Source of the DNA: Sulfurovum sp.
GTDB lineage: Bacteria; Campylobacterota; Campylobacteria; Campylobacterales; Sulfurovaceae
Assembly (NCBI GenBank): GCA_030826885.1
Contig: JAUUDF010000048.1
Location: forward strand, 36,854 to 100,853
Direction: 5' to 3'
DNA: 64,000 bases
Part shown: positions 17,526 through 26,471 of the stretch, in pieces
Position numbering within the stretch: the first letter of the stretch is position 1
Layout: each line of letters starts with the position of its first letter
Made by a program: the position numbers and the translations under genes
The notes under the pieces: model-generated
Seen by the model: the letters and a program-made list of their open reading frames with translations, nothing else
Database searches by the model: none
Told to the model about the DNA's origin: nothing

Positions 17526-17573
17526 TTCATTTCCTTCTCCTCTTCATAAACTTTTCTATAACATACGATAGGG

Positions 17574-17579
17574 TATAAT
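17574..17579 (+). promoter_or_regulatory. -10 box upstream of the SPOR gene
   Basis: TATAAT 33 bases before the ATG at 17612, just after the cytochrome terminator. Confidence 0.5.
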
Positions 17580-17611
17580 AGTTCCAAAAATATCCGGAGA
17601 ATTTCCCTATT

Positions 17612-18364
17612 ATGAATGATCACAACCTTGACGACCTGATTATCGATACCGATACCCCCAAACCAAGCAAGGCAAAAGGTTTTCTTACCATTATCGCCCT
17701 TTTCATCGTGGTTCTGATCGTCGCGATCATCCTGACAAAGATTATTCTCAAAGATCCTGACGCACAGCAGGCAACACTGATTGATGAGAATACAGAGATG
17801 GTCAGTCCGGAACTCACTCTCCAAGGCGCTTCCGAGGAGGAAAAAAAGCCCGGCAATGAACTCTCCGATATGATCGCGGATGAAATGAACACGCCTGAAG
17901 AGGAGCAGCATCAGAAGAATGAGCAGACTGCCGTTTCTGAAAAAACCGTTGTCATTGACGAGAGCAAACCGGCATCTTCGGTTCAAACCAAACAGTCCAC
18001 CCAGACAGCGCCTGTGACAAAAAGAGAAGAAAAAGTTGCCATTCCTTCCAGCATAGAACCAGAGACTCCCAAAAAGACTGTAACGAAAAAACCACCAGTG
18101 ACAAAAGTAGTTAAAAAGACAGCCCCTGTACAGGCATCATCGACGACCTACTATGTACAGGTTGCTTCCTATTCCAAAACACCGACCCCAGACTCAAGAC
18201 TGCTGAGGGTCATTCGAAAAAATGGTTACCGCTATACGATCTTTCCGTCTCATGGGATGAAAAAGGTTCTCATAGGACCATACCGCAGCAGAGCGGAAGC
18301 GGACAGAGCAATTGTACGCATCAAAGACCGCATCACCAAAGATGCCTTCGTCTTTACCAAATAG
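17612..18364 (+). CDS. SPOR-domain inner-membrane protein
   Basis: 250 residues: a short acidic cytoplasmic N-terminus, one membrane helix (about residues 20-43), a long Pro/Thr/Lys-rich periplasmic linker and a C-terminal SPOR domain (from about residue 173: TTYYVQVASYSKTP through VLIGPYRSRAEADRA). SPOR domains bind septal peptidoglycan lacking stem peptides, so a role in division like DedD or FtsN is likely. The ribosome site GGAGA is rather far (about 12 bases) from the ATG. Position before trpE/aroE matches the gene order known near aroE in Campylobacter. Confidence 0.87.
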   Translation: MNDHNLDDLIIDTDTPKPSKAKGFLTIIALFIVVLIVAIILTKIILKDPDAQQATLIDENTEMVSPELTLQGASEEEKKPGNELSDMIADEMNTPEEEQHQKNEQTAVSEKTVVIDESKPASSVQTKQSTQTAPVTKREEKVAIPSSIEPETPKKTVTKKPPVTKVVKKTAPVQASSTTYYVQVASYSKTPTPDSRLLRVIRKNGYRYTIFPSHGMKKVLIGPYRSRAEADRAIVRIKDRITKDAFVFTK

Positions 18365-18375
18365 AGGCTTAAACG

Positions 18376-19782
18376 ATGCATAAAAGTATTCTCTTCGATC
18401 AGCTCACACCTGTTGCTCTCTACGGAGAGATCAAGGCGCTTTTTCCAAATGACATTACCATGCTCTTTGAAAGTGTGGTCAATACCAGCGACGGCAATTT
18501 CTCTTTCATCACCATTGGTGCCAAAGAGCGCATTACCTACAAGAACAAAATCACCAACTACCACGATGAGAACGGTCATGCAAAAATTGTAGAGGAGGAT
18601 CCATTTACCTTTCTTAAAGACTACTACGCCTCTATTGACAAGGATGCCTACAGGCAAAAATCGGAAGCACTTGGTTTCTCATTTGTTGACGGGTTCATCG
18701 GCTTTATCGCCTACGATATGGTCAAGGTCTTTGAACCCGTACTTGAAAAGAGCATGGATACCCTCCTCGACCCGCTCGACACACCGGATTTCGACATGGT
18801 ACGCCCGCAGATCATCATTGCCTACTCCCACAAAAGCGCCACCCTTACACTGCTGCTTAACGATGCACGAAGAGAAGAGGACTTTCTACGTATAGAAAAC
18901 CTGACACAGGAGACTTTCACACCACGGCATCTCAAACCTGTCGAACTCGACGGAGAGGGAAGCTTCAGCATTGAAGAGGAACGCTTCAAACAGTTGGTGG
19001 TAGAATCAAAAGAGCATATTCGAAGCGGCGATATCTTTCAGATTCTGCTCTCCAACCGCTATACACAAAAAGGCAAGATCGATCCGCTCAGTTTCTATCG
19101 TGTGCTGCGTTCGAAAAACCCCTCCCCCTACCTCTTTTTACTCGACTATGAAACTTTCTCCATCTGCGGTTCCAGCCCCGAAGTGATGGTACGGCTCACA
19201 GACGGAGAGATACTGCTTCGTCCGATTGCCGGAACCCGAAAACGCGGCAAAACACACGCACGGGACAAAGAACTCGAGGAGGAGATGATCAACGACCCAA
19301 AAGAGTGTGCCGAACATCTCATGCTCATTGACCTTGGACGAAACGATGTCGGACGTGTCGCCAAAACAGGCACGGTAGAAGTAACAGATATGATGCGTGT
19401 CGAACGCTACAGCCATGTCATGCATATGGTCTCCGATGTCGAAGCACTTATTCGTGACGACAAAGACATGTTCGACCTCTTTGCCGCCACCTTTACCGCC
19501 GGTACAATGACCGGTGCCCCCAAAATCAAGGCAATGGAACTGATTGCCCAGTTTGAAGGACTTAAACGCGGCTTCTACTCCGGAGCGGTAGGCTACTTCT
19601 CCTTTAACGGGAACATGGACTCCGCCATCGCCATCCGTACCTCCCTTATCAACGAAGAGGGCATCACCCTGCAGGCAGGTGCCGGTGTCGTCGCCGACTC
19701 CGTACCTGAACTGGAGTACCTGGAGGTCAAAAACAAACTCGGTGCCCTGCTGGCAACCCTCAAAGAGATGGAGAGTCTCTAA
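18376..19782 (+). CDS. trpE: Anthranilate synthase component I (TrpE-type chorismate-binding enzyme)
   Basis: 468 residues of the chorismate-utilising superfamily. The C-terminal catalytic half has IAGTRKRG (about residue 288), DLGRNDVGRV (about 320), the FAATFTAGTMTGAPK motif (about 370) and QAGAGVVADS near the end. The PIAGT form is typical of TrpE; PabB usually has PIKGT, so TrpE is favoured. The N-terminal LFESV resembles the LLES tryptophan-feedback element. The glutamine amidotransferase partner is not adjacent, nor are other trp genes. A PabB role is the main alternative. It lies 11 bases after the SPOR gene and two before aroE. Confidence 0.85.
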   Translation: MHKSILFDQLTPVALYGEIKALFPNDITMLFESVVNTSDGNFSFITIGAKERITYKNKITNYHDENGHAKIVEEDPFTFLKDYYASIDKDAYRQKSEALGFSFVDGFIGFIAYDMVKVFEPVLEKSMDTLLDPLDTPDFDMVRPQIIIAYSHKSATLTLLLNDARREEDFLRIENLTQETFTPRHLKPVELDGEGSFSIEEERFKQLVVESKEHIRSGDIFQILLSNRYTQKGKIDPLSFYRVLRSKNPSPYLFLLDYETFSICGSSPEVMVRLTDGEILLRPIAGTRKRGKTHARDKELEEEMINDPKECAEHLMLIDLGRNDVGRVAKTGTVEVTDMMRVERYSHVMHMVSDVEALIRDDKDMFDLFAATFTAGTMTGAPKIKAMELIAQFEGLKRGFYSGAVGYFSFNGNMDSAIAIRTSLINEEGITLQAGAGVVADSVPELEYLEVKNKLGALLATLKEMESL

Positions 19783-19784
19783 AA

Positions 19785-20579
19785 ATGGCAAAACTCCTCT
19801 TTGCCATCTTCGGTAACCCTGTTTCCCACTCCAAATCACCGCTTATGCACAACCTCGCATTCAAAGGTTTGGGAGTTGACGGATGTTATGGCCGTTACCA
19901 CCTTGAAGAGGGAAGGCAACTTAGAGAAACTTTTTTTCAGCTTGGGCTCAAAGGAGCGAATATTACCGTGCCGCACAAGGAGCATGCCTATGCAGCGTGT
20001 GATGTGCTTGACGGTTTTGCCCAAAAAGTAGGGGCTGTCAATACCATTGTCGAAAGAGAGGGGAAACTCTACGGATACAATACCGACGCACCCGGATTTC
20101 TTAAAGCTATCAGTGCGTTTGATGCCCAAAAAGTCCTCTTTCTCGGTGCAGGCGGTACTGCACGCGCAACGGCAGCCATTCTCAAAGAAGCAGGTTATGA
20201 AGTGACTATTCTCAACCGCAGTGCGGGCAGGCTGGAGTCTTTTGAAAAAGAGGGCTTTGCTGTCGCTACGTTTGAGGCATTCGACCCCCAACACTATGAT
20301 CTGATCATCAATATGACCTCTGCCGGACTCGAAGATGATACATTGCCTGCTCCCAAAGAGATACTTGAGGCTGTCATACCCTCTGCGAAAGCCTGCGTGG
20401 ATGTCATCTACGGCAAGGAGACTCCCTTTTTAAAACTCTCCCGCCGGTACGGCAAACCAACCAAGGACGGGAGTGATATGCTGCTTTACCAGGGGATCAT
20501 CGCATTTGAATACTTTACCGACAGGCACTTTGGCTTTGAAGAGATCGAACATCACATGAAAAAGGCATTTACGCTATGA
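19785..20579 (+). CDS. aroE: Shikimate dehydrogenase
   Basis: 264 residues; NADPH-dependent reduction of 3-dehydroshikimate in the chorismate pathway. The N-terminal substrate site GNPVSHSKSPLMHN, the catalytic Lys in NITVPHKE (about residue 66), NTD near 87 and the GAGGTARAT nucleotide loop (about 121) are all present. The C-terminal DGSDMLLYQG motif is also seen. The start is two bases after trpE and the end overlaps the cytochrome gene by four bases, so these are translationally coupled. Confidence 0.95.
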   Translation: MAKLLFAIFGNPVSHSKSPLMHNLAFKGLGVDGCYGRYHLEEGRQLRETFFQLGLKGANITVPHKEHAYAACDVLDGFAQKVGAVNTIVEREGKLYGYNTDAPGFLKAISAFDAQKVLFLGAGGTARATAAILKEAGYEVTILNRSAGRLESFEKEGFAVATFEAFDPQHYDLIINMTSAGLEDDTLPAPKEILEAVIPSAKACVDVIYGKETPFLKLSRRYGKPTKDGSDMLLYQGIIAFEYFTDRHFGFEEIEHHMKKAFTL

Positions 20580-21907
20580 AAAAATTACTCTTTTGGCTTA
20601 CACTCATTATACTTATCGTCGCTGCTTTTATCTGGACGAACATGCCCAAAATAGCACCCTACTACAAACAGCTTACCAAACCACGTGTCGGGCTCAACAT
20701 AGACCTGCAGCCCAAAGAGCAGAAAGAAGCACACTTTGTCGGTTCAAGCAAGTGTAAAGAGTGCCATAAGGAGAAGTACCATGACTGGAAACACTCCATG
20801 CATTCAAAGATGATACAGGATATCAAGAAAGATTCCAATGTCATCGTAGCTGATTTTTCTAAACTTCCGGAGGATGCGGATTTCACTCTCGCGGAAGCGG
20901 TCTATACGATCGGAAGCAAGTTCAAGCAGCACTATATGATCCCGGCGAAGATCAACGGCAAGGATGATTTCAGGCTTGGCAACTATCAGTGGAACACACA
21001 GACAAACAAATGGCAGCACTTCAAGCCTTACAAATACTGGTATCACGACTCCTATCCGCATGACAACCGTCAGTTCCCCACCTCTACCACCTGTGACGGA
21101 TGCCACTTTACGGGCTACATGGCGACAGGCAAGCGTGTCGAGCCTGCCATCGCATGCGAGAGCTGCCACGGACCGGGCAGCAAACACGCAGAAGATCCGG
21201 ACTCCAAAGTCTTCAAAGCGAGCATGTTCGACCCTATTCGTACCAACGAGGTCTGTCTGCAGTGCCATATGCGTAACAGAGACAAGCGCATTGAGGCAGA
21301 AGGTGCTACGGCAAAAGACCTCTGGATGACCGCTACCGACTATCCAAAGGGGTATGAACCGGGAAAACCGCTTATTAGCTACAAGCTCCCCGCACCGTTC
21401 GCGCCGGACAAAGAGACAAAAGAGTTCTGGCCAAACGGTGCAGCGAAGAAAAACCGTACCCAGGGCAATGAGTATATCCATGATGCCATGTATAAACACG
21501 GTATTACCTGCATCAACTGTCACGATCCGCACAAACTGACAAATACCGCCCAAAAACCGCAGGGAAACAAGGCATGTATGAAGTGTCACAGTTTCGGTTC
21601 GGTCATCGGACCACACCAGGATACACTCGAACAGCACACACACCACAAGGCCGACTCCAAAGGCTCACAGTGTATCGAGTGTCATATGCCCAAAACGGGC
21701 AAACATACTGGGAAATCTCCACTGACGGTACGTTCACACCGTTTTGCATTTACCTACCCGGCCGAAACGAAAGCCTTCGGCATGCCGCCGGAAACAAGCG
21801 CCTGCTACGCCTGCCACAAAGACAAGTCACTCGATAGCCTGCAAAACGATCTCAAAAAGTGGGGGCAGCTCGAGTGGGAGAAACTCGAATCGCCGCAAAA
21901 GCAGTGA
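20576..21907 (+). CDS. Membrane-anchored octaheme c-type cytochrome
   Basis: 443 residues with an uncleaved-looking N-terminal helix (about residues 4-21) that would anchor it in the inner membrane facing the periplasm. Eight CxxCH motifs are visible: CKECH (60), CDGCH, CESCH, CLQCH, CINCH, CMKCH, CIECH and CYACH. The opening pattern (FVGSSKCKECH...YHDWKHSMHSKM) is common in cytochrome c554-type and related multiheme proteins. It begins inside the end of aroE (four-base overlap), an unexpected partner for a shikimate gene. Substrate unknown; electron transfer or reduction of a nitrogen or sulfur oxyanion are possibilities only. Confidence 0.86.
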   Translation: MKKLLFWLTLIILIVAAFIWTNMPKIAPYYKQLTKPRVGLNIDLQPKEQKEAHFVGSSKCKECHKEKYHDWKHSMHSKMIQDIKKDSNVIVADFSKLPEDADFTLAEAVYTIGSKFKQHYMIPAKINGKDDFRLGNYQWNTQTNKWQHFKPYKYWYHDSYPHDNRQFPTSTTCDGCHFTGYMATGKRVEPAIACESCHGPGSKHAEDPDSKVFKASMFDPIRTNEVCLQCHMRNRDKRIEAEGATAKDLWMTATDYPKGYEPGKPLISYKLPAPFAPDKETKEFWPNGAAKKNRTQGNEYIHDAMYKHGITCINCHDPHKLTNTAQKPQGNKACMKCHSFGSVIGPHQDTLEQHTHHKADSKGSQCIECHMPKTGKHTGKSPLTVRSHRFAFTYPAETKAFGMPPETSACYACHKDKSLDSLQNDLKKWGQLEWEKLESPQKQ

Positions 21908-21933
21908 TTTGATTTCAATTAACCTTGACGTAC

Positions 21934-21939
21934 TATAAT
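21934..21939 (+). promoter_or_regulatory. -10 box upstream of the two-component operon
   Basis: TATAAT 26 bases before the ATG of the response regulator, in the 58-base spacer after the octaheme cytochrome. Confidence 0.5.
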
Positions 21940-21965
21940 AGACATAAAGACGTGGAGGCAACAGC

Positions 21966-22625
21966 ATGGTAAATATTTTAATGATCGAAGATGATCCGGA
22001 GTTTGCAGAACTTTTGGCAGAGTATCTCTCTCAGTTCGATATCAAAGTCACCAACTATGAAGATCCTTTTTTGGGACTGAGCGCAGGAGTGAAAAAATTC
22101 GATCTGGTCATCCTCGATTTGACCCTTCCTGGTATGGACGGACTTGAAGTGTGTGAAGAGCTGGTACGAAAATATGACATTCCCGTCATCATCTCTTCCG
22201 CACGCTCGGATATTAGCGACAAGGTGCAAAGCTTCGAACTGGGTGCCTATGATTATCTACCAAAGCCCTATGATCCCAAAGAGATGTATGCACGGATCAT
22301 GGCTATTCTCAATCGTGTCAACAAAGGCGAAGGCAAGAGCGGTGCCGCCAATGCACCCAAAAGTGATTTTGAGATCAAGGGTGATACCATCTATTACAAA
22401 GGTGAAGCACTTAATCTCACACCGGCGGAATTTGAAGTACTCTCCCTGCTTGTAAAAAATCAGGGTATTACCCAGTCACGCGAGCAGATCATCAACTCCT
22501 CTGCAACCATGAGCATTGATTCACAGGGGAAAAGTCTCGATGTAATCATCTCCAAGATTCGCTCCAAAATAGGTGACAACAAACGCATACAGGCAGTTCG
22601 GGGTGTAGGGTACAAACTTGTTTAA
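21966..22625 (+). CDS. OmpR-family response regulator
   Basis: 219 residues: a receiver domain (acidic pocket EDD at residues 8-10, phospho-acceptor Asp in LVILDLTLPGMDG, about residue 53, and the conserved Lys in YLPKPYD, about 100) and an OmpR/PhoB winged-helix DNA-binding domain (from about residue 130). GGAGG lies upstream of the ATG. It overlaps the kinase gene by eight bases. In style the pair resembles the ArsRS system of Helicobacter. Targets unknown; the upstream octaheme cytochrome is a plausible neighbour target. Confidence 0.9.
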   Translation: MVNILMIEDDPEFAELLAEYLSQFDIKVTNYEDPFLGLSAGVKKFDLVILDLTLPGMDGLEVCEELVRKYDIPVIISSARSDISDKVQSFELGAYDYLPKPYDPKEMYARIMAILNRVNKGEGKSGAANAPKSDFEIKGDTIYYKGEALNLTPAEFEVLSLLVKNQGITQSREQIINSSATMSIDSQGKSLDVIISKIRSKIGDNKRIQAVRGVGYKLV

Positions 22626-23814
22626 CCGTTTCACTTCTCTTCGCAGCAAGATCAAGCTGGTTTTCTCCATCACTCTCCTGCTGCTTGGCCTGCTCTTTAT
22701 CGGTTCAATCAAATATGACCATGCAAAATATGATGAACTCAATGATGCAAGAGAACGTGCCATCGCACACTATCTGTACAACTTCTACCTCAAATACGGC
22801 AAAATAGATGAAGCCTATCTTGAATCACAGAACTTCTCGCTCATCAAAGACAAGGCGAAAGTTGTCCAGATAGAACGCTATTTCAAGGAGAAGGGCAAAT
22901 ACAAAAAATATGCGGTCGATACCTTCCGCTTGCAGCGTGTCATTCTCATTAACAATGACCGTTTCAAACTCTTTTTGAAAAACAAGAACAAGCCCAAGTA
23001 TCCGCTCAAACGCATTATTGTCTTCACCATTGTCTTTATTTTGATCATTATGCTCTATTTCTGGGTCATACGCAGTCTCAGACCCCTGACAGAACTCAAG
23101 AACAAGATCAAATCCTTTTCTGAAGGCAACCTCAATATCCAGTGTGCCAGTGACAGACATGATGAGATCGCAGAGGTTGCCAACGAATTTGACCATGCCG
23201 TCAGGATGATACGCGAACTTTTGCAGTCACGGCAGCTCTTTTTGAGAGCGATCATGCATGAACTGAAAACCCCTATTGCCAAAGGGCGGCTAATGAGCGA
23301 AATGCTGCCCGATGAAAAAAGCAAAGCACGTATGCACAGCATCTTTGAACGGCTCAATCTGCTCATCGACGAGTTTGCCAAAATAGAGAAGATCACCTCA
23401 AAAAACTTTGAACTCAAACTCCATCCCTATAAAATGAGTGACCTTGTCGAAGCGAGTATCGACCTGCTGATGGTAGAAAACCCTTCAAGGCTCATCACCC
23501 TTGAACGTAAAAAAGACTACATTGTCAAAGCCGACTTCGAGCTCATTACCCTTGTCATCAAAAACCTGCTTGACAATGCACTCAAATACTCTACAGACAA
23601 ACATGTTATTGTCCATATCGATACAGATCATCTTGAAATTCACAACAAAGGGGAAAAACTCCCGCTTCCGCTTGAAGAGTACTACAAACCTTTTCATCCG
23701 TCAAAAGGCGGTTTGGGTCTGGGACTGTACATTGTGAAAAGCATACTGGATATTCATCAAATGACGCTGACATACCGTTATGAGAACGGAGAAAATATTT
23801 TCAGTGTAAAATAG
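22618..23814 (+). CDS. ArsS-type sensor histidine kinase
   Basis: 398 residues starting at a TTG (22618) with AGGG upstream and overlapping the regulator's end. Membrane helices at about residues 14-32 and 128-152 flank a ~95-residue periplasmic sensor region. A HAMP-like linker is followed by the H-box MHELKTPIAKGR (about residue 220), a wording typical of ArsS-like kinases in Campylobacterota. The ATPase part has an N-box (KNLLDNALKYS) and GLGLGLYIVKS. The D-box region (HNKGEKLPL) lacks the usual DxGxG form, so the G1 box is atypical. Confidence 0.87.
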   Translation: MFNRFTSLRSKIKLVFSITLLLLGLLFIGSIKYDHAKYDELNDARERAIAHYLYNFYLKYGKIDEAYLESQNFSLIKDKAKVVQIERYFKEKGKYKKYAVDTFRLQRVILINNDRFKLFLKNKNKPKYPLKRIIVFTIVFILIIMLYFWVIRSLRPLTELKNKIKSFSEGNLNIQCASDRHDEIAEVANEFDHAVRMIRELLQSRQLFLRAIMHELKTPIAKGRLMSEMLPDEKSKARMHSIFERLNLLIDEFAKIEKITSKNFELKLHPYKMSDLVEASIDLLMVENPSRLITLERKKDYIVKADFELITLVIKNLLDNALKYSTDKHVIVHIDTDHLEIHNKGEKLPLPLEEYYKPFHPSKGGLGLGLYIVKSILDIHQMTLTYRYENGENIFSVK

Positions 23815-23820
23815 GAAAGG

Positions 23821-23843
23821 ACAGGCATCATACAGATGCCTGT
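23821..23843. terminator. Bidirectional hairpin terminator between convergent genes
   Basis: Perfect 9-bp inverted repeat ACAGGCATC / GATGCCTGT around a five-base loop, in the 48-base gap between the kinase (plus) and the DAHP synthase (minus). Tails are only moderately T-rich. Confidence 0.6.
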
Positions 23844-23862
23844 ATTTCATTCATACAGCAAC

Positions 23863-25212
23863 CTATTTAGCGCTATGTGAGATGGTATCCGAGATCATAA
23901 ACGCCAGTTCAAGTGCCTGTGAAGCGTTGAGTCTTGGGTCACACTGTGTATGGTAACGGCTTGCAAGCCCCTCTTCGGTAATAGCACATGAGGTACTTCC
24001 CGTACACTCTGTAACATCATTCCCTGTCATCTCGAGATGTATACCCGCTGCAACGGTTCCCATCTCTCTGTGGATGGCGAAGAACTGCTCCACTTCCGAG
24101 AGGATGTTGGCAAAATCACGTGTTTTAAACCCTGTAGAGGATTTCTCTACATTCCCGTGCATCGGATCTATCGTCCAAACCACATTCTTGCCGGCATCAC
24201 ATACCACTTTAAGCAGCGGTGGATAAAGCTCTGAAATTTTACCCGCGCCCATACGCACGATCAGGTTGAGTCTGCCCTCTTCATTCTCCGGATTGAGTGC
24301 ATCGATCAGCGAAAGAAGCTCGTCGGGCTGCATGCTTGGTCCCACCTTGCAGCCAATAGGATTTTGGATACCACGGAAGTACTCGATATGCGCTTCATTG
24401 AGGTCTCTCGTTCTGTCGCCTATCCAAAGCATATGTGCAGAACAGTCGTACCATTCACCTGTCTCGGTGTCCTGACGTGTCAGTGCCTCTTCATAGTTGA
24501 GCAGCAGTGCTTCATGAGAGGTGTAAAGGGTCGTTTGATGCAGCTGTGGCATTAGATCACTCGTAAGTCCGCATGCCGCCATGAATTTCATGGCATGGTC
24601 GATCTTGTCACTCAGTTCATCATAACGCTGCCCAAGCGGATTGTCCTTGATGAAGTCGAGGTTCCACTGGTGTACCTTATTCAGATCAGCTAGACCGCCG
24701 CGTGAAAAGGCACGCAGTAGGTTCAGTGTCGCCGCAGACTGGTTGTAGGCTCTGAGCATATTTTCCGCTTTCGGAACCCGCGCCTCTTCGGTAAACTCGA
24801 TAGAGTTGACAATATCGCCGCGATAACTTGGCAGTTTGACACCGTCTTTCTCTTCAAAATCAGAAGAGCGCGGTTTGGCGAACTGCCCCGCGATACGTCC
24901 AACTTTGACGACCGGTTTGCCGGTAGAGTACATCAATACCATATTCATCTGAAGCATCAGCTTGAACAGGTTTTTAATATTCTGTGCATTGAAGTCGGCA
25001 AAACTTTCCGCACAGTCACCACCCTGAAGCAAAAACGCTTCACCACGGCCTGCCGCAGCAAGTTTTTCTTTCAGTCTTCTTGCTTCGCCTGCGAAGATAA
25101 GCGGCGGATAGGAGCTAAGTTCTTTCTCGACCGCTTTGAGTGCCTCTTTGTCCGGATAGGTCGGCTGCTGCTTGATGGGGAATGTTCTCCAACTGCCTGG
25201 TGTCCAACTCAT
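23863..25212 (-). CDS. Class II 3-deoxy-7-phosphoheptulonate synthase
   Basis: 449 residues of the class II (plant-type) DAHP synthase family, the first step of aromatic biosynthesis (PEP plus erythrose 4-phosphate). Recognisable are QGGDCAESF (about residue 82), [13 protein letters not shown] (about 102), GCKVGPSM (about 287), DPMHGN (about 354) and [12 protein letters not shown] (about 394). Helicobacter and relatives use this class. The start ATG has AAGGAAG upstream, and a -10 box lies in the spacer. Together with aroE and trpE it forms the aromatic genes of this window, though not in one operon. Confidence 0.94.
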   Translation of the reverse strand: MSWTPGSWRTFPIKQQPTYPDKEALKAVEKELSSYPPLIFAGEARRLKEKLAAAGRGEAFLLQGGDCAESFADFNAQNIKNLFKLMLQMNMVLMYSTGKPVVKVGRIAGQFAKPRSSDFEEKDGVKLPSYRGDIVNSIEFTEEARVPKAENMLRAYNQSAATLNLLRAFSRGGLADLNKVHQWNLDFIKDNPLGQRYDELSDKIDHAMKFMAACGLTSDLMPQLHQTTLYTSHEALLLNYEEALTRQDTETGEWYDCSAHMLWIGDRTRDLNEAHIEYFRGIQNPIGCKVGPSMQPDELLSLIDALNPENEEGRLNLIVRMGAGKISELYPPLLKVVCDAGKNVVWTIDPMHGNVEKSSTGFKTRDFANILSEVEQFFAIHREMGTVAAGIHLEMTGNDVTECTGSTSCAITEEGLASRYHTQCDPRLNASQALELAFMISDTISHSAK

Positions 25213-25242
25213 GGGTTACTTCCTTCAAAATAAATTGCAAAG

Positions 25243-25248
25243 ATTATA
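25243..25248 (-). promoter_or_regulatory. -10 box for the DAHP synthase gene
   Basis: Minus-strand TATAAT about 30 bases before the start at 25212. Confidence 0.45.
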
Positions 25249-25345
25249 TCTGAAAATCAATGAAACATACTTACGCTTTAGCACAGTTTCCTGAAATTGG
25301 GTTAAATTTTTTCCGTCTTATTTACTACTCACACAGTGAAGAAGG

Positions 25346-25452
25346 TGTGAATAACTCATATTTTTTAATAAAAGCCGAAAAATCCGGCCTAAAAAAGAAG
25401 TGGAAATTTTTTATCTTTTCACATGGTGAATAAACCGTGAATAACTCATATT
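25346..25452. repeat. Direct repeat with three DnaA-box-like nonamers
   Basis: A 16-bp exact direct repeat (GTGAATAACTCATATT at 25347-25362 and 25437-25452), 90 bp apart, lies between cmoA and the DAHP synthase gene. Its first part completes TGTGAATAA (25346-25354), the exact complement of the bacterial DnaA box TTATTCACA. CGTGAATAA (25436-25444) and GGTGAATAA (25425-25433) differ only in the end base; these two are 11 bp apart. All point the same way. Confidence 0.5.
25374..25388 (-). terminator. Weak hairpin, possible cmoA terminator
   Basis: GCCG/CGGC stem with a seven-base loop; on the minus strand it is followed by TTTTATT. The stem is short, so confidence is low. Confidence 0.3.
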
Positions 25453-25493
25453 AATTAATGGAGTCCCATTTGAAGGGGACTTTAGAAAACGTG

Positions 25494-26204
25494 TTACTTT
25501 TTTGCCACGAATGTCACAAAGTTTGCCCATTGAAATATCGTATCCACTCGCGTAAATCCCGCCTCTTTGCACATGCGGATATTCTCTTCTATGGTAAAAG
25601 GAATCAGGACATTTTCCAGCGCTTCACGCTTCTGTGCGATCTCGTATTCGCTGTAGCCCTGCTGCTTCTTGTAATCATAATAGATATCGATCATCTGCTT
25701 GTCCATTACTTTGTCCTCAAAAACAACTTTCTCGGAAAAGATGAAAAGTCCACTGTCATTCAACCCTTCATAGAGCCGTTTTACAAGTTCAAGCCGCTGC
25801 ATAGGACGTATGAACTGGAGTGTGTAATTGGCGACAACGATCTCTTCATCACGGTACTGGTAGGTGAGCATATCGGCAAGTTCCAAATCAATGTCAGCCC
25901 CAAATGCCACTGTTTTCTGTCTGGCACGCTCCAGCATCGCTTCAGAGTTGTCGATGCCTTTGAGTTTGAGAGGGATCTCCGCTTTGGCATGCAGGTCTAT
26001 AAGAAACTTGGCGGTAGAGGAACCAAGGTCAAGTACTTTTGTCCCAGGATGGGCTTCTTTGAGAATAAGCGATATGATCAGATGCCTTACCTCATCATAA
26101 AAAGGTACGGACCTGCTGAGCATATCATCAAACACCGATGCGACAGCTTCATCGAATTCAAATTTTTTTTCGATTTTATCCGCAAATACCTTGTCTTTGT
26201 TCAT
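25494..26204 (-). CDS. cmoA: Carboxy-S-adenosyl-L-methionine synthase
   Basis: 236-residue SAM-binding protein of the CmoA family, which converts SAM and prephenate to carboxy-SAM for the cmo5U34 wobble modification of tRNA. The N-terminal [22 protein letters not shown] and the [11 protein letters not shown] segment are typical, as is the [15 protein letters not shown] loop (about residue 57). CmoB is not in the window. Length is normal. The prephenate requirement gives a loose link to the aromatic genes nearby. Confidence 0.9.
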   Translation of the reverse strand: MNKDKVFADKIEKKFEFDEAVASVFDDMLSRSVPFYDEVRHLIISLILKEAHPGTKVLDLGSSTAKFLIDLHAKAEIPLKLKGIDNSEAMLERARQKTVAFGADIDLELADMLTYQYRDEEIVVANYTLQFIRPMQRLELVKRLYEGLNDSGLFIFSEKVVFEDKVMDKQMIDIYYDYKKQQGYSEYEIAQKREALENVLIPFTIEENIRMCKEAGFTRVDTIFQWANFVTFVAKK

Positions 26205-26263
26205 TGTCCTGCACCTGTAGATACTTCCTGAGAAAGTTTGATGTGAAAATCTGATGTGATTTT

Positions 26264-26344
26264 AGCATAATACTCCCCGCTTAACAATATTTTTCAACAG
26301 ATATCAGTTTTTCATAGATTAAACTGATTAAGCATAATACTCCC
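26264..26344. repeat. 14-bp direct repeat in the cmoA / GGDEF divergent spacer
   Basis: AGCATAATACTCCC occurs exactly at 26264-26277 and 26331-26344. Each copy contains an ATAATAC/TATTATGC core that could act as a -10 region on either strand. The 267-base spacer separates cmoA (minus) from the diguanylate cyclase gene (plus). Confidence 0.45.
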
Positions 26345-26471
26345 TTTATTTATCTGCGAAATATAATATCAAAATCATTCCCTTTTGAATAGAGCTAAGA
26401 GAGAAAAAGTATAAAAACATTATAATATACTAAGTTATATAATAAATTAAACAAATAAATGGACAGGGACA

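Noticed and set aside
25458..26231. 257-codon plus-strand open frame opposite cmoA
   Set aside because: Shadow of cmoA; composition rich in Cys, His, Phe and Arg as expected for an antisense frame.
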